A stretch of 64,000 nucleotides of DNA from Nautilus pompilius (lineage: Eukaryota > Mollusca > Cephalopoda > Nautilida > Nautilidae). The notes under the pieces are model-generated. The model made no database searches. It was not told the origin of the DNA and worked only from the letters and a program-made list of their open reading frames with translations. Location of the stretch: positions 62,001 through 126,000 of the forward strand of contig JACATO010001081.1 of assembly GCA_018389105.1 (NCBI GenBank), written 5' to 3'. A program made the translations under genes and the position numbers. How positions within the stretch are numbered: the stretch's first letter is position 1; each line of letters begins with the position of its first letter. Shown in pieces: positions 33,180-44,600 of this stretch.

Positions 33180-34620
33180 AAACCATTTGGAAAATGCTCC
33201 AGTTAATCTCACTATACATCTGTTTGTGTAGAAAATGAACTAATCAGTCTCTGTAAAGAAACTATCAGGGAAGAAATAGTTTCTTCAGCAAAACAATTCT
33301 ATTGTTTTTTAATAATTGCTGATGAAAGTGCTGACATATTTGGAAAGGAGCAATTGTCATTTCGTATACATTTTGTCGACAACAACCACTGAAAATATTA
33401 TCCAAAAGAAATTTCTTGATTCGCAAGACTATATAAATTGGAGACTACTTCCATTGCTATCATTAATCTGTACAAAGTTTGGCTTGAATCTATAAAAGCT
33501 ACATAACCAACAATATGGTGAGTGCTCTACAATGGTAGGAAAGGAAAGAGATGTGCTAAGTACAATAAAATGTAAATATCCAAAAGCTATGTTTGTCCAC
33601 TGTGCTGCTCATAAGCTCAATCTGGTTATGAATTGTGTAGCTGAGATACATAATACAATTGGTACAATCAAAGCTTTCATAAAATTTTTCTGTCAGAGTC
33701 CAAAGAGATGACTTTTCCCAAATGTGCCATTACTATCTGAAACATGTTGGGCTGCAAGATACAGAAGTATTAGAATTTTCTCCAACTTTGAATGCATTTT
33801 TTTCTGATAAGCATACTGACCACTACAGCTTCAGGTAAATCACAAGATGCACACCAATTAGAATCAACTTCTAACACTGATGTTTATTTTTTATTTGACT
33901 GTAATTTCCAGCTATTCAGCAATGCTAAAATCTGTAACACAATTCTCCAAGCTGAACTCAATAGGGTTCAGGAGCTTATAAGTGTTTTTCATGAACACCG
34001 ACAAAACACAATTAACTTTTCGCTAAAGTTCAACAGTTGTCAAAAGTTGAATACTGAATTATCTGTTCATAGACAATGCAGATGGCAGACATTTCAGTCT
34101 AATGTTGGTGACTCACTTGTGGAGTAACATTTTTGTCAAGCATTGTTTATACCATATTTGGACTCTATCATTTCAGCACTAGAGTCAGTCAGTTTGCCGC
34201 AATGAATAAGCAAAATTTCTGTTGTTTTTACTTCTTCCTGTACAAATTGTGCACATTTTATGTGAAGAATTCAAAAAAACAGATTGTAAAAAAATTAATT
34301 GAAGTTTACGAAATTGAGAACTTGGAAGCTGAGGCTATCAACTCATTTGAGATGTGGTCCAAAAAGGGGAACAGTGTGTCAGAAAATTTAAAAATGGACT
34401 AGAGTTGTTAGAGTGCTCTGGTATATTCCCTTCATCAAGCAATTCATATTGCTCTAACATTATCAGTAACAACCTGCATAGCAGAAAGGTCATTTACCCA
34501 AATGAGTAAGATGAAAACATGGCTGAGGTCAAGAATGGCAGATGATTGTTTGTTTGGATTTTGTACCAGGAGTGTTCATAGAGCAAGAGTTATAGCTCAC
34601 AAGCAGAAACTTATTTAAAA
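33180..34620 (+). pseudogene. hAT-superfamily transposase relic
   Basis: On + with frame changes: a catalytic-region block around FCFLIIADESAD and EQLSFRIHFVDNN near 33300-33390; GKERDVLSTI then AMFVHCAAHKLNLVMNCVAE near 33540-33645, the conserved CHALNL-type motif of hAT; TCWAARYRSI near 33740-33765, matching the 'TRW..R' motif; and a well preserved hATC dimerisation end at about 34442-34617 (VTTCIAERSF, KTWLRSRMADD, VHRARVIAHKQKLI, stop). The end is open and the middle is broken. It lies between two parts of a LINE relic, so it probably inserted into it. Confidence 0.78.
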
Positions 34621-34839
34621 AGTAATGGATACATTTAGACAAGGCCAGAGTCATTTATTATTTTTTTAATATATGTGTTTGTCTTTGACAAACTCTAGCT
34701 GTGTGAGAAGACATTTGGTGCCTTAAGTAGCAAAAATAAGGCCAAGCGACCTTGGCTGGACCTCCTTCAGAAAGTGTAGCACAACCCTGACTGTTTTGGT
34801 ATCAGATGGGTTAAAAAAAGAAAAAAAATTCTAGGTATA

Positions 34840-35400
34840 TTTTTTTCCCTAGCTAGTTACATAGATGTAGATAAGGACAATGGGCAAAAACCAGTTGAAA
34901 ATATAAAGAGTAAGCTAAGAGTGGCAAGCCCATAGCCTTAGCTATGCAGGTAAGGAAACAGTAATCAATCAAAGCCTAGTCATTCCCCCAATTATGGCAC
35001 AGGTGTAAAATCTTAGGAATGCCATCGAAGCTGAACTGGTTGCATTCTTATGGCAAGGATGCAAACACCTGGTGAATAAACAGACAATCTATTATCTGAA
35101 ATCTAAGTAGTTTAAACATAGTAAAATTGGTGCTCAGAAAATGAAAACATACTAGATATCATAGGCATTAGTAGTAACACGAAAAAATGGCAAATATGTT
35201 TTTTCCAACAGGTAGCTAAAGCCTTTAACACAGATAATGGGATAACTACCTTATGCAGCAAGCCTAGAATCCATGAAAAACTCAGTAACAACCTTAAGAG
35301 ATTCCATAAAACTGGTATATAGAGGTATGAAACAAGAGCAAAATATCCCTTTAGTACGTGGATAAGTATCACTTGTAAACAGCTGAATGTGGAACCAATC
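34840..35400 (+). pseudogene. LINE relic, 3' part of reverse-transcriptase ORF
   Basis: Frames on + read IEAELVAFLWQGCKHLVNKQ near 35022-35085, which fits the post-RT region of L1/Tx1-clade LINEs (the 'I...L..FLW.G..HWV....L' segment). Before it comes a SINQSLVIPPIMAQV block near 34965-35005, and further weak similarity runs to 35400. It has the same orientation as the LINE part at 30541-32480, and the hAT relic lies between them. Confidence 0.5.
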
Positions 35401-36278
35401 TAGCTATGCCACACACCCAAGCAACTTTATATACCACACACACATCACTTTATAGATTTTAAATAAAGTTAAGCACAAAAAGTCTTTTAATTTAATTTTA
35501 CAGATAGAATTTACCATGCTTTGGTTAAATGTGTAGGAGCATTCAATGTTGTAGACTTACTGTCCCTTTTCTTACCCCAAAATATCAACAGAAGAGCAGA
35601 ATCATTTTGCCAACTGTCCATGTAGACTTAAGCTGATAAAGAGAAATCATCTTTGTCTTTGACTGAATTTTATTTTATAATTGTTGTACAAAGGTTTTCC
35701 TGAGCAAACATTAAACCTTATTTATAATCAAACTTTCCTCATGCAATGGATATCTGAAAATTTGCAGTTGCTTATTATATTTTTTTTACAATTATCTCAT
35801 CGTCATAACATTAAGAAATATATTTTATACTATTTACTAACTTTCAAGTACCTTACCAAAGAAGAAGTCAAAAAAGATTTTAGAATTATTTATATAATTA
35901 GGAAATAATCAGTATTCTTAACTAAAATACTGTAAAGTAGATTTTCTCCAATTTCAAAATGTTAAGAAAATTGTAATATGTATATACATTGGCATTAAAA
36001 ATTATGAGTCTACCTTAAAAAATTAGTCATCTAATTTTCTGACACTTTATTGTTAAAGAAACTGCATTATCCCAGCAAAAAAAAAGGAAAGTTTAATCAA
36101 CTATGTATGAGTATATATATAAATCATTAATTGTGATGTTCTCTTTACATAATTATGGGCATAGCGAGTTAAATTTAGTTTGTACAAAATGTGAGATGGT
36201 ATATTAATTCAATATTGTTTTTTTACTATTAATTTGAATAATTGTTAGCTGGACTACTATTGGTTTGGCAGATGAACA
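35401..36278. other. AT-rich intergenic, nothing recognised
   Basis: The open frame at 35681-35908 is composed of AT-rich codons and shows no motif. No repeat recognised. Confidence 0.45.
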
Positions 36279-36850
36279 TGGCACCTAAAAACAAAATTTA
36301 ATGTGAAAGGAACAAGGTTATTATCTATTATTGCCCTTCATCAAGCTGGTTAATCCTAACAGAAAATTGTGGAGAAATCTGGAGTTACATTGGGTAGTTA
36401 AGTAACTATTTATAAACTGAAATCTAGCCATTAATCAAAGGGCTGAGAAAGAAAGAGAAAAGGTATGAAATGGAAGGATAGATGGTTAAGAAATGTTGGA
36501 CTGACTGACTGAATAGCTGCTTGAGATCCTTGCTTAGACGTAACAAGAAATAAGAGTTTTACTGTGTTAAATATCAGAACTACACTTTGGAGCAATGTAT
36601 TGTGGTTGGATGGGAGGAGGTTTGAAATATTTCATTCTAAGCAACAACAACAGTATGTTAGAAAAATGGAGGGCTGCATTTTTCCCAACAGTTAAGCAAA
36701 GTGGTGGAGATGTGACTAGTGATGGTGAAAACTGATAGGATTTCCATAGAAGAGAGATGAATCAATATTCTGCAAGGCTATACAATTCCATTGGGGCATC
36801 ATTTGATAGGTGATGGGTTTATACTGTATTGTAAATACGAAATCTTAAAT
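36279..36850 (+). pseudogene. Tc1-type transposase relic
   Basis: Begins at an ATG (36279) reading MAPKNKI and ERNKVIIYY, like the start of Tc1 transposases, followed after a stop by KIVEKSGVTLGS (first helix-turn-helix). Near 36590-36690, LWSNVLWLDGRRFEIFHS and QQQYVRKMEG align with the 'VLWSDE..F..F' and 'YVRR..GE' region; the catalytic SDES position now reads LDGR. Further on, AKWWRCD matches the KHGGGSVMVW position. Several stops. The catalytic Glu end is missing. Confidence 0.62.
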
Positions 36851-37610
36851 TGTCTTTGTATTTTCAGTATCTCGAGATGTGCAGACAGCTAACGCTGATG
36901 CTGGGATTTGAACCAGGAATCAGCATTAGGTGTTTACAGCATCTTTAGATACTGAAACACATATATACAATGTCCTTCTTTTATTAGAAATATAAATTTT
37001 AATTTTAGTTACTCATCCCTTATGCTAGAGAAAGAGATACTGAAGCTAATAAAGTTTGATATTAATTGGTTAATTTAATATTTTATGGCTATTTTTAAAT
37101 GGTTATGATTTTTCTTTCTTGCTAAATGCCTATACTACAACGTTCCAAGACAAAATTTGTATAGGTATAGTGTCTAAATGTGACAGCAGTAATTTTATGT
37201 CAATTTTGAATTGCAACAAACCTTTATCTTCTAATGTTCATCTAGACCCACAGTCTTATGGCGGTGGGAAATTTTTGTGATTTATCTGTATTTAACTTTT
37301 GTTTATTATGTCATATGTGGTTGGTTCATTACTGTGGAATGGCAGCATGCACCACGTGCACACATTTGAGACAGAATCACCATAAGCCATTATATTTGTA
37401 CCACAATAAAGTGTAGAACCACCTCAAAAGAAGAATTAAATTAATTTTTGTTTTTGTATTATAGTCAAAGCACCACATATTTCAAATTATAATTTTTTAG
37501 AATAACCATGTCATTTGTTTTCTCTAGTTATCTTCAAATTTAGTGCATTTTACAATTCTATATGGAATTTTTAATTAAACTGATCTTGAACAGGATTTAA
37601 CTTCCTTCTT
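36851..37610 (-). other. CYB5D1 3' flank and probable 3' UTR
   Basis: AT-rich sequence downstream (on -) of the CYB5D1 stop codon. A canonical AATAAA on - at 37302-37307 lies about 300 bp after the stop and is a fair candidate for the polyadenylation signal. No element recognised. Confidence 0.4.
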
Positions 37611-40387
37611 TTATGCCTCTGTTAGATCATCAGTGAAATATATGTGTAAGGTCTGGAGAAATATGTCGTCATTTATGCGAAGCTTGCAAAACTCTTCTTC
37701 ATTGTCATGGATGCCATTTTGTTCTAGAGTTTTGTCCATGTCCAGATTTTTGCAGTTATATTTCCAGGTATAGCTGTCAGCATGTGAATTGTACTTTAAA
37801 AATCGTTCCAGAATTTCTGTCATTATTTCTTCTGAACATACCTGAGGAAGAAAAAAAATATTTAAAAGCAATTAAGTGCATTACATAATAAAAGCAGTAA
37901 TAAAGCTCTTTACCATAAGAGGACAGACACAGTGACTATTATTTACATTATAAATTCACTTTCTCCTAAAATGGTAAAATTTTAGTAGACAAAAGTTCAT
38001 CTTTACTTCGTCTCTACTGATTGACAAAATAACAAGAGACCTCCTTTACATGCTATTTACAAAATATTAAACATGAAAAATAATAAATGTCATGATGTGC
38101 TTTTTAGTTCTTTATGCCAATCAATAATGATGACATTTTATCCCATGTTAGTTGCAGCATGAATATTTGGATTTAGAAAAAAATATGCTTTGTAATATTA
38201 ATTTTAGCCTTAGATTTAAAAATTAAACAGCAAAAAAAAACTAGAAAATTAACCCTTTAAAGATGTGAAGTTTTAGTCTAGATTCTAAGAGCAGATTAAT
38301 TATAGTATAACCTATGGGAAGAATACCGGGGATATTTTAAACACACGGCAAGAATCTCTTCTTATTTTTGATTTTTGTTTTGAGGCCCCAAGTTCAAATG
38401 CTAGTCAGAACCAGCTCAGTTTGGTCTCTCTCCTTGCTATGGTTTCTTCCCACATATGAAAAGTTATAGTGGGGGTTTCCAAGTACATATGTGCTGAAGG
38501 TTCTGTAGGTATCTCCTGATTGGCTTGCACCTTGATCACTGCTCAGTGACTCCAATTGTATCCAGGTAACTCGCTTGATACCCCCGACTTCTCCCATCTT
38601 CACTGCTGTCTTTAGACCTTAGAAGTCAGGATGGGGTTTGCCAAGAAAAAGAACATACCTCTATAACTTGTTCTTGAGATGTTAAAACATTGACAATTTT
38701 TATCATTTGTGTTTTCTTCGATAAAATTCCAATGCAATATGAATCATCTTTCCACCAAGGCCGTCCAAAATCATTCACCCAGTTGGAATCTGGATAGGGA
38801 GGTGGTATGTGAATGAACCGTCCATTTGGACAGTATGGAATCTCACAGCCAGTCTCTGGATCAACATGGATCCGAATCTGAAAAAAAAAACAGCAATTAT
38901 TTTTTCTAATTTTATTTCTACTAAAAATTTATTTATTCTTTCTTTTTAAATTTTAACCTCTCTCAATTTTGATTGTTGAATTTACATAGAAATAATTACA
39001 TATTTTAATATAATGTTAATAATAGCAAGCAAAATTTTCCCACCTGCAGTGAGAATTAAAATAGAAACATCTTGTTAAATTTTGAGTTGTGTTCAAGTAT
39101 TTTTATTTAACAAATTCAATTAATCTTTAGTAAAGTAATTTGTTGTTTGTTGTTATTTTTCTCAAAAACTTGAGTGAAAGAGTTGAAAATGCAGAAAAAG
39201 TATTTGTGTGCAAACTTGGAATTAATATTTGAATTTAAAAATAAAACAGCTTAATTCTCTCAATCTAGGCAACATTTAGATAATTTTACATTTAATCATG
39301 CACTTTCTTAAATTAGATGTATGCTATTCCTCATTCCAGAATAAACATCTTCAATTTGAATTATAGTTAGAAGAATTTTAGAGTGTACTGAGCTGTGGCA
39401 CCAATGAGGCATCTTGTCATTACTCTTGGCTGAAGGGAGGCCAGGTCCATCCAGGACAATGAATCGTTTAAGATAGAAAACTAACACATCTTTGGTGTAT
39501 ATACTTACTTCTCGAGTTCTTGGATTAAACCAATGAGAAATATCATTTCCAGCAGCCAAGAGAATAGGCTTCAATAGTATATCTCCTGCAAAACAAAAAA
39601 ATATTAACTCTAGAAAAACTTACTTTAACATGAATAACATTTTAATTAAATATAACACAGATTATCAATCTTAGCAGAAAAGAAAGGTGTAATGTTTACG
39701 AAAACTGGGATTTGGAAAAAAATTTGAATATTGTAGCAAAACAAAATCATAGTATGAAATGGCAAATAATAGTGTTATCATCATTGTATGCTTCCCTGGC
39801 TGCAAATCCCCATGTTGGTTATGAGATTAGGGATCATGCGCTTTACTAATGACTTGATTGAACAACCATTTCTCAGCAAAGGAAGCCATGAGCAGAAAAA
39901 TTCCAACTGGAACTCGTCATTTTCAGATGTGGGAGGAAGTCCACATGGCCAACTGGAGGAAAGGAGTGAGAAGCCGCCGCGTCGGAGAGGTAGGATAGGG
40001 AAAACCTAGCCGAACATTGACCTCGGTAGTCCAGCAATGGAGTGAAGTGTAAGTAAATTTCTAAATGAAGGACCCAGCCTATTATTATTATTATTATTAT
40101 TATTATTCAAAAAAAGGGAGAGGAGACAGATAATTGAGGTAAAGTGAGAAAACAAAAAAAAAATACTAATAATATTGGATGGATGTTAAGATACTTGACA
40201 CCCCCCCCTCCTCCCAGATTGGGACACTATAGAGCCGATTATCACCCTTGTGGATTTGACATAATGGTGTCAAATCGTAAACTTTTCCCAAGTAAGAAAT
40301 CCAGATGTCATCAATGGTGTTGTGCAGGGAGACTTCACGAGGTGTGTAGTATTTCGGTCGCTTGATTTTATCCTTAGTTTCCTCCAT
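37611..40387 (-). CDS. CYB5D1: Cytochrome b5 domain-containing protein 1
   Basis: Complete gene of four exons on -: 40246-40387 (ATG 40385-40387), 39509-39585, 38659-38877 and 37611-37841 (stop TAA 37611-37613). All borders are GT/AG, phases agree, and the product is 222 residues, close to the human protein. Diagnostic segments are [11 protein letters not shown] and [16 protein letters not shown] (b5-like fold), [34 protein letters not shown], and a C-terminal [20 protein letters not shown] / [12 protein letters not shown] region. The usual b5 HPGG motif is replaced by HKGD. The family is linked to ciliary and flagellar axonemes. I chose the ATG giving MEETKDK; the frame is open further upstream but has no in-frame ATG. 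It is divergent from NAA38. Confidence 0.95.
40080..40108. repeat. ATT microsatellite in CYB5D1 intron 1
   Basis: About nine to ten perfect ATT triplets between exons 1 and 2 of CYB5D1. Confidence 0.9.
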
Positions 40388-41436
40388 CTGGTGACTTGCA
40401 GACTCGACCAATTTTTTGGGTGGGAGGAGGATGTCTGTTGCCAGTGGCAACGGAAATTTACAGAGCGCATGTCAGTGGCTCCGCGCTTCGGGAAAACCCG
40501 ACGCGTTTTTTAAGGAAAAAGAAAACGACGGAGGAGGAATTCAAGGCTGCTCCGTGACGGATAAACCGATAAATTAGAAATTTATAACTTAAGTTTAACA
40601 CCGTTGATCGGCTTTACGCGAAACCTTCTAAAGTTATTTTTATTTGGCTTATATAATATAGATCCATTTTCGTTTTTTTTTTTTTTTTTTTTTTTTTATC
40701 AATTCGTTTCGGTTGCTGACCCGAGCTGAGTTTTGAAGCAACTGAGAAAAAAGAAAATGGCGGGTGGTGAGACGGTTCGGCTAATTTCTGTTTTCCTTTA
40801 TTCTTTGTTTTGAAAACAAAAAAAAATAATAATATAATTTATTTATTTATTTACATCAGCCGCTTTTATTGCCTTTCGCTTTGGAAGCAACGGATAAGTT
40901 GATTTTACGAATTTCGGCTTCCGCCCCATTGTCAGTGTTTGCAGGCTGAGAGAGAAGCCCGAGAATGAATCAGTCCCCAGTTGGTATTAAGAAGACGACG
41001 AATTTAGAAGTTAGGGGGGACACAGGGGAGCGGAGGGGTCTTCTTTGACTACGAACCCTTTCGCTTAGTTAAACTGTGCCTCGATCACTCCGGGCAGGAC
41101 CAGATTAAGAGGAGCCGGTTCCAGCCATGCCCGTCCCAGACCTACGTTGCTACTGAATATGCTAAATGGGGATTAACCGACGACAGCAGAGCAGAGCAGA
41201 GCAGAGCAGAGCATCCTTCTAGGCTCGTTTGTGGTCTGGAGGATGGTGGAGAGGGGGGGGGGACAGTCTTAAGAAATATTAAACCCTAGTTTTCTTTTCT
41301 ACTCGGTCTTTTGTCTTGGAATGGTTTTGAGAATTCCTTAAAAAACTACAAGTTGTTCTAAACAAGGAGCCCGAAAATTGGTAATTAAAAACCAAAAGGG
41401 GGTACGGGTTCTTTGAAGCATCGCGAAACACGCACG
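40388..41436. promoter_or_regulatory. Shared promoter region between CYB5D1 (-) and NAA38 (+)
   Basis: About 1 kb separates the CYB5D1 start codon from a strong donor (CACG then GTGAGT, junction 41436/41437) that probably ends a NAA38 leader exon. The stretch is richer in CpG than its flanks. It contains a T run at about 40674-40697, a five-copy GCAGA repeat at about 41185-41213 and a G run near 41250-41260. No TATA box stood out. A shared bidirectional promoter is inferred from the layout. Confidence 0.5.
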
Positions 41437-41680
41437 GTGAGTCCTTTCCTTCGCCCTCCCTGTTTGAATTTGTGTAGTTAATAAGAGAGATTATTCTATG
41501 GAAATGCCTGCCAATGTCTCAAAATGTAACATTTTTCTAACCACGCCTGCCCATAAACTGCGGGAGTACTCCAGAGCGGAATTTTTTATTTCAGGAAAAA
41601 AACGTATACGGTATATGGAATTTAATTTAAATGCTATAATTCTAGAGAATCTTTTTATTATTATTATTATTGGTTTTCAG
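41437..41680 (+). other. Probable NAA38 5' intron
   Basis: Begins with GTGAGT and ends with a TGGTTTTCAG acceptor just before the first recognisable NAA38 exon. An open frame runs through it from 41498 and joins the exon in frame, so an unspliced N-terminal extension cannot be excluded. The composition, with its ATT run, looks intronic. Confidence 0.5.
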
Positions 41681-44600
41681 AACCATAATTTGGAGACTAG
41701 GTGTGAGAGTTCGGAAGGAAGGAAGAAGTTGGAAAGATGGTTAAACAAAAGCATGAAAATAAAAATGACAGATGGAAGAACTCTAATAGGTAGTATTTTT
41801 AATGGAAATTAAATGTCAATTAATTTTGTAGCATTTACTATTTTTCTTTGAATTAGCACTAAATAAGAATGTACTTTCTTGAAATGCCCTCTGTGTGTTT
41901 CAGTTAGTAATCACTAAAAATTAAAACCATGAACAGAAAATATAATTGTTATGGTATAATTGATATTTTATAGAAATGTAAAATAATATAGTATGTGGAG
42001 ACAAAATTAAATCATATAAGCATTATGTAATCATTAATAAAATACACGAATAATATATTGAAAATAATATATAAAAATAAAAGTGATGTTTCAATTTGTG
42101 AAAAAATGATTACACTGGTCAACAAAATTAAATGTATTATACTCATTATGAATGCAAACCAACTTTTTCAGACTAATTTTTCATGCTGATTTCAAAATTT
42201 CCATTTGTATGCAGCAGGTATCAGTTTTTCAGTAGATACATGCAAATATTTACATATTTGTATATATGAAATCATTAACATAATAAATAAGGACATATTA
42301 TTTTTAGAAAGCAAATGAGTTTATTGAGTTAAAAATCATCACTATCATTCTACAAAGAGTGAATACACAAAAAATGGGTCAGACAAAGTTAGAACAACAG
42401 AGTCAGAAACATTGTGATTTGGATTTCCTGCGGTTTCCTGATCTGGTTGATCACGGTAAAGTGTCCAGCAGTAGTCAGCCAGCATACTGTCATTCCAGAA
42501 GCCTTGGTACCGTTTCTCCATAGCACTAATGTCCTGGTGAAATCTTTCACCATGTTCATCAGACACTGCTCCAAGGTTATCTGCGAAGAAATCCAGATGG
42601 GAGTCCAAGAAGTGAACTTTCAGTGACATGCGACAACCCATTGCTGAGTAACATTTCAGAAGATTCTTGATGCCATCCTTGTAGTCCATTGCCTTCTTGT
42701 TGCCCAAGAAATTCTCACAGATCCAATTGAAAGCATTCCAGGCAGGCAGTTCCAGTTCATCCAGTGTTGTCTTGAAGTTGACATCTTTGACTACTTCTCT
42801 AATTTGGGGTCCGACAAAGATACCCTCTTTCAACTTCGCCTGTGTGATTTTGGGAAACTTTTCTACAATATACTCAAACCCTCTGGCATTTCTCTTCCCT
42901 AGTGTCTTTACAAACTGTTTCATCAGTCCAAGCTTTATGTGCAAAGGAGGCAATAGGACATTACATGGATCTACAAGAGGTTATTCTTGATGCTAGACAG
43001 TCCTGGCTGGTATGATGTTCTTGTCTGCCAGTTTGATTCTGAATAATGTCTGTCAGTTGCCCGACTATCCCATAGACACAAACAACAGTATTTTGTGAAA
43101 CCTGACTGCATTCCCATTAACATTCCAATGACTTTTAAATCTCCACATATTTTCCATGAGTATCTTTCATAGGCAATGGCATGAAGTAAAAGTTCCATAT
43201 TCTCATCTTATTGAACCAGTCACGTAAGCCATTTGAGCAAGCTGAGCAGATAAAATGTGGTGCCCATAACTTGTCCTGATCTCCAAGAGGACAGTCAAAG
43301 TATAGCTTATAAATCTTCTTGATCTCTGGTGTTATTGTACGTTTTTGAGCTTTCACAATAAATTGTCCACAGACACAACAAAACACACCAGGAGGATTTC
43401 TACACTGTCTTGACATTGTTAACACTGTAAAACAAGTAAGGAAATAGATACAAACGGTTATACCTATATTGAATTTGAGATGATGAAATATTTCATCAGA
43501 CCAATTATGACTGGACAATTTGAGATGTTGAAATACCTATTTCATCAGACAAAACTCGATTGGTTAAATTAAGATGATGAAATATTGTATCTGAACTATG
43601 CAGCAATGAATAATGTAGTTTATTTTAAAGGTATGTTTCCATGATGTAAATGAAATACATGCATACACGTCATTAATTGGAATTTCTATATAATGCATGA
43701 GCTAAAACCAAAAAACTTTCTCATCTTGAAAACTGTACGTGATGTCAAAAAACTAATTGTATATTTGAAATCAGCATTAAAAACTACACTAAGTACACCT
43801 TGACATATGCTCGATGAAGAATACTTGTTGACCAGTGTTATTAATTAACTCCAGTATTATACAGGGCATTTATAAAGGGTTTGAAGAGTGTCAATATTTA
43901 ATAATTGTTTAACTACACAAGATAGAACAAAAATCACTTGTTTAAAGTTTGAGTGCTGTCTTAGACTTGTACTGTCATACACCCATTTAATCCTAATTGC
44001 CTAGATTTATGCTTCATAATTTTATGAAATGTCAAAATGGATTGTTCATTTCATATGAGGAATGGTGAAGGGAGTTCTATAAATTTTCTGAATATGCTTC
44101 AACAGCTGCAGTGGTCTATTGACTGATGCATGGTCTATTAGAGGATGTTTTGTCACTAACTCCTCTTGGTCTTTTAAACCTATGTTTTCTGAACCTTTTG
44201 TTTCATTGCAGTAACCGACTTCAGCAAATCACATAATCTGGTTAACTTTCTTCTCAGTGGTTATTGGTCTGACTTCTCAACAGTGAACAACAATGCGGAC
44301 TAACTTAGAGCGGGTGGCTTGGTAATAGAATTTGCTTTTGTAGTTAAACAGTTATCGAACACTGAGACCCCTTGAATGTTTAAAATAAAATAAATAGTGC
44401 CATCTAATTCTTCAGAAAATTCTGTTAGAATTCTTTTTTTATTTTTGCTGAAACTAATTCATTTGTTTGTGTTTTTTTTAAAAACTTGTACATTTCAGAA
44501 TTTATTTTGAAATTTTTTCTGTCATTTTGAAGGTACACGCATTCTTTGGATATTTAAGATATTTTCTGTTTGTTCCATTCCCCCTTTCCTTTTGATTAGT

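Noticed and set aside
41498..41812. Taking the whole 104-codon frame as the NAA38 first exon
   Set aside because: It would include an ATT run and a good acceptor (TTTTCAG at 41680); similarity to NAA38 starts only after that acceptor.
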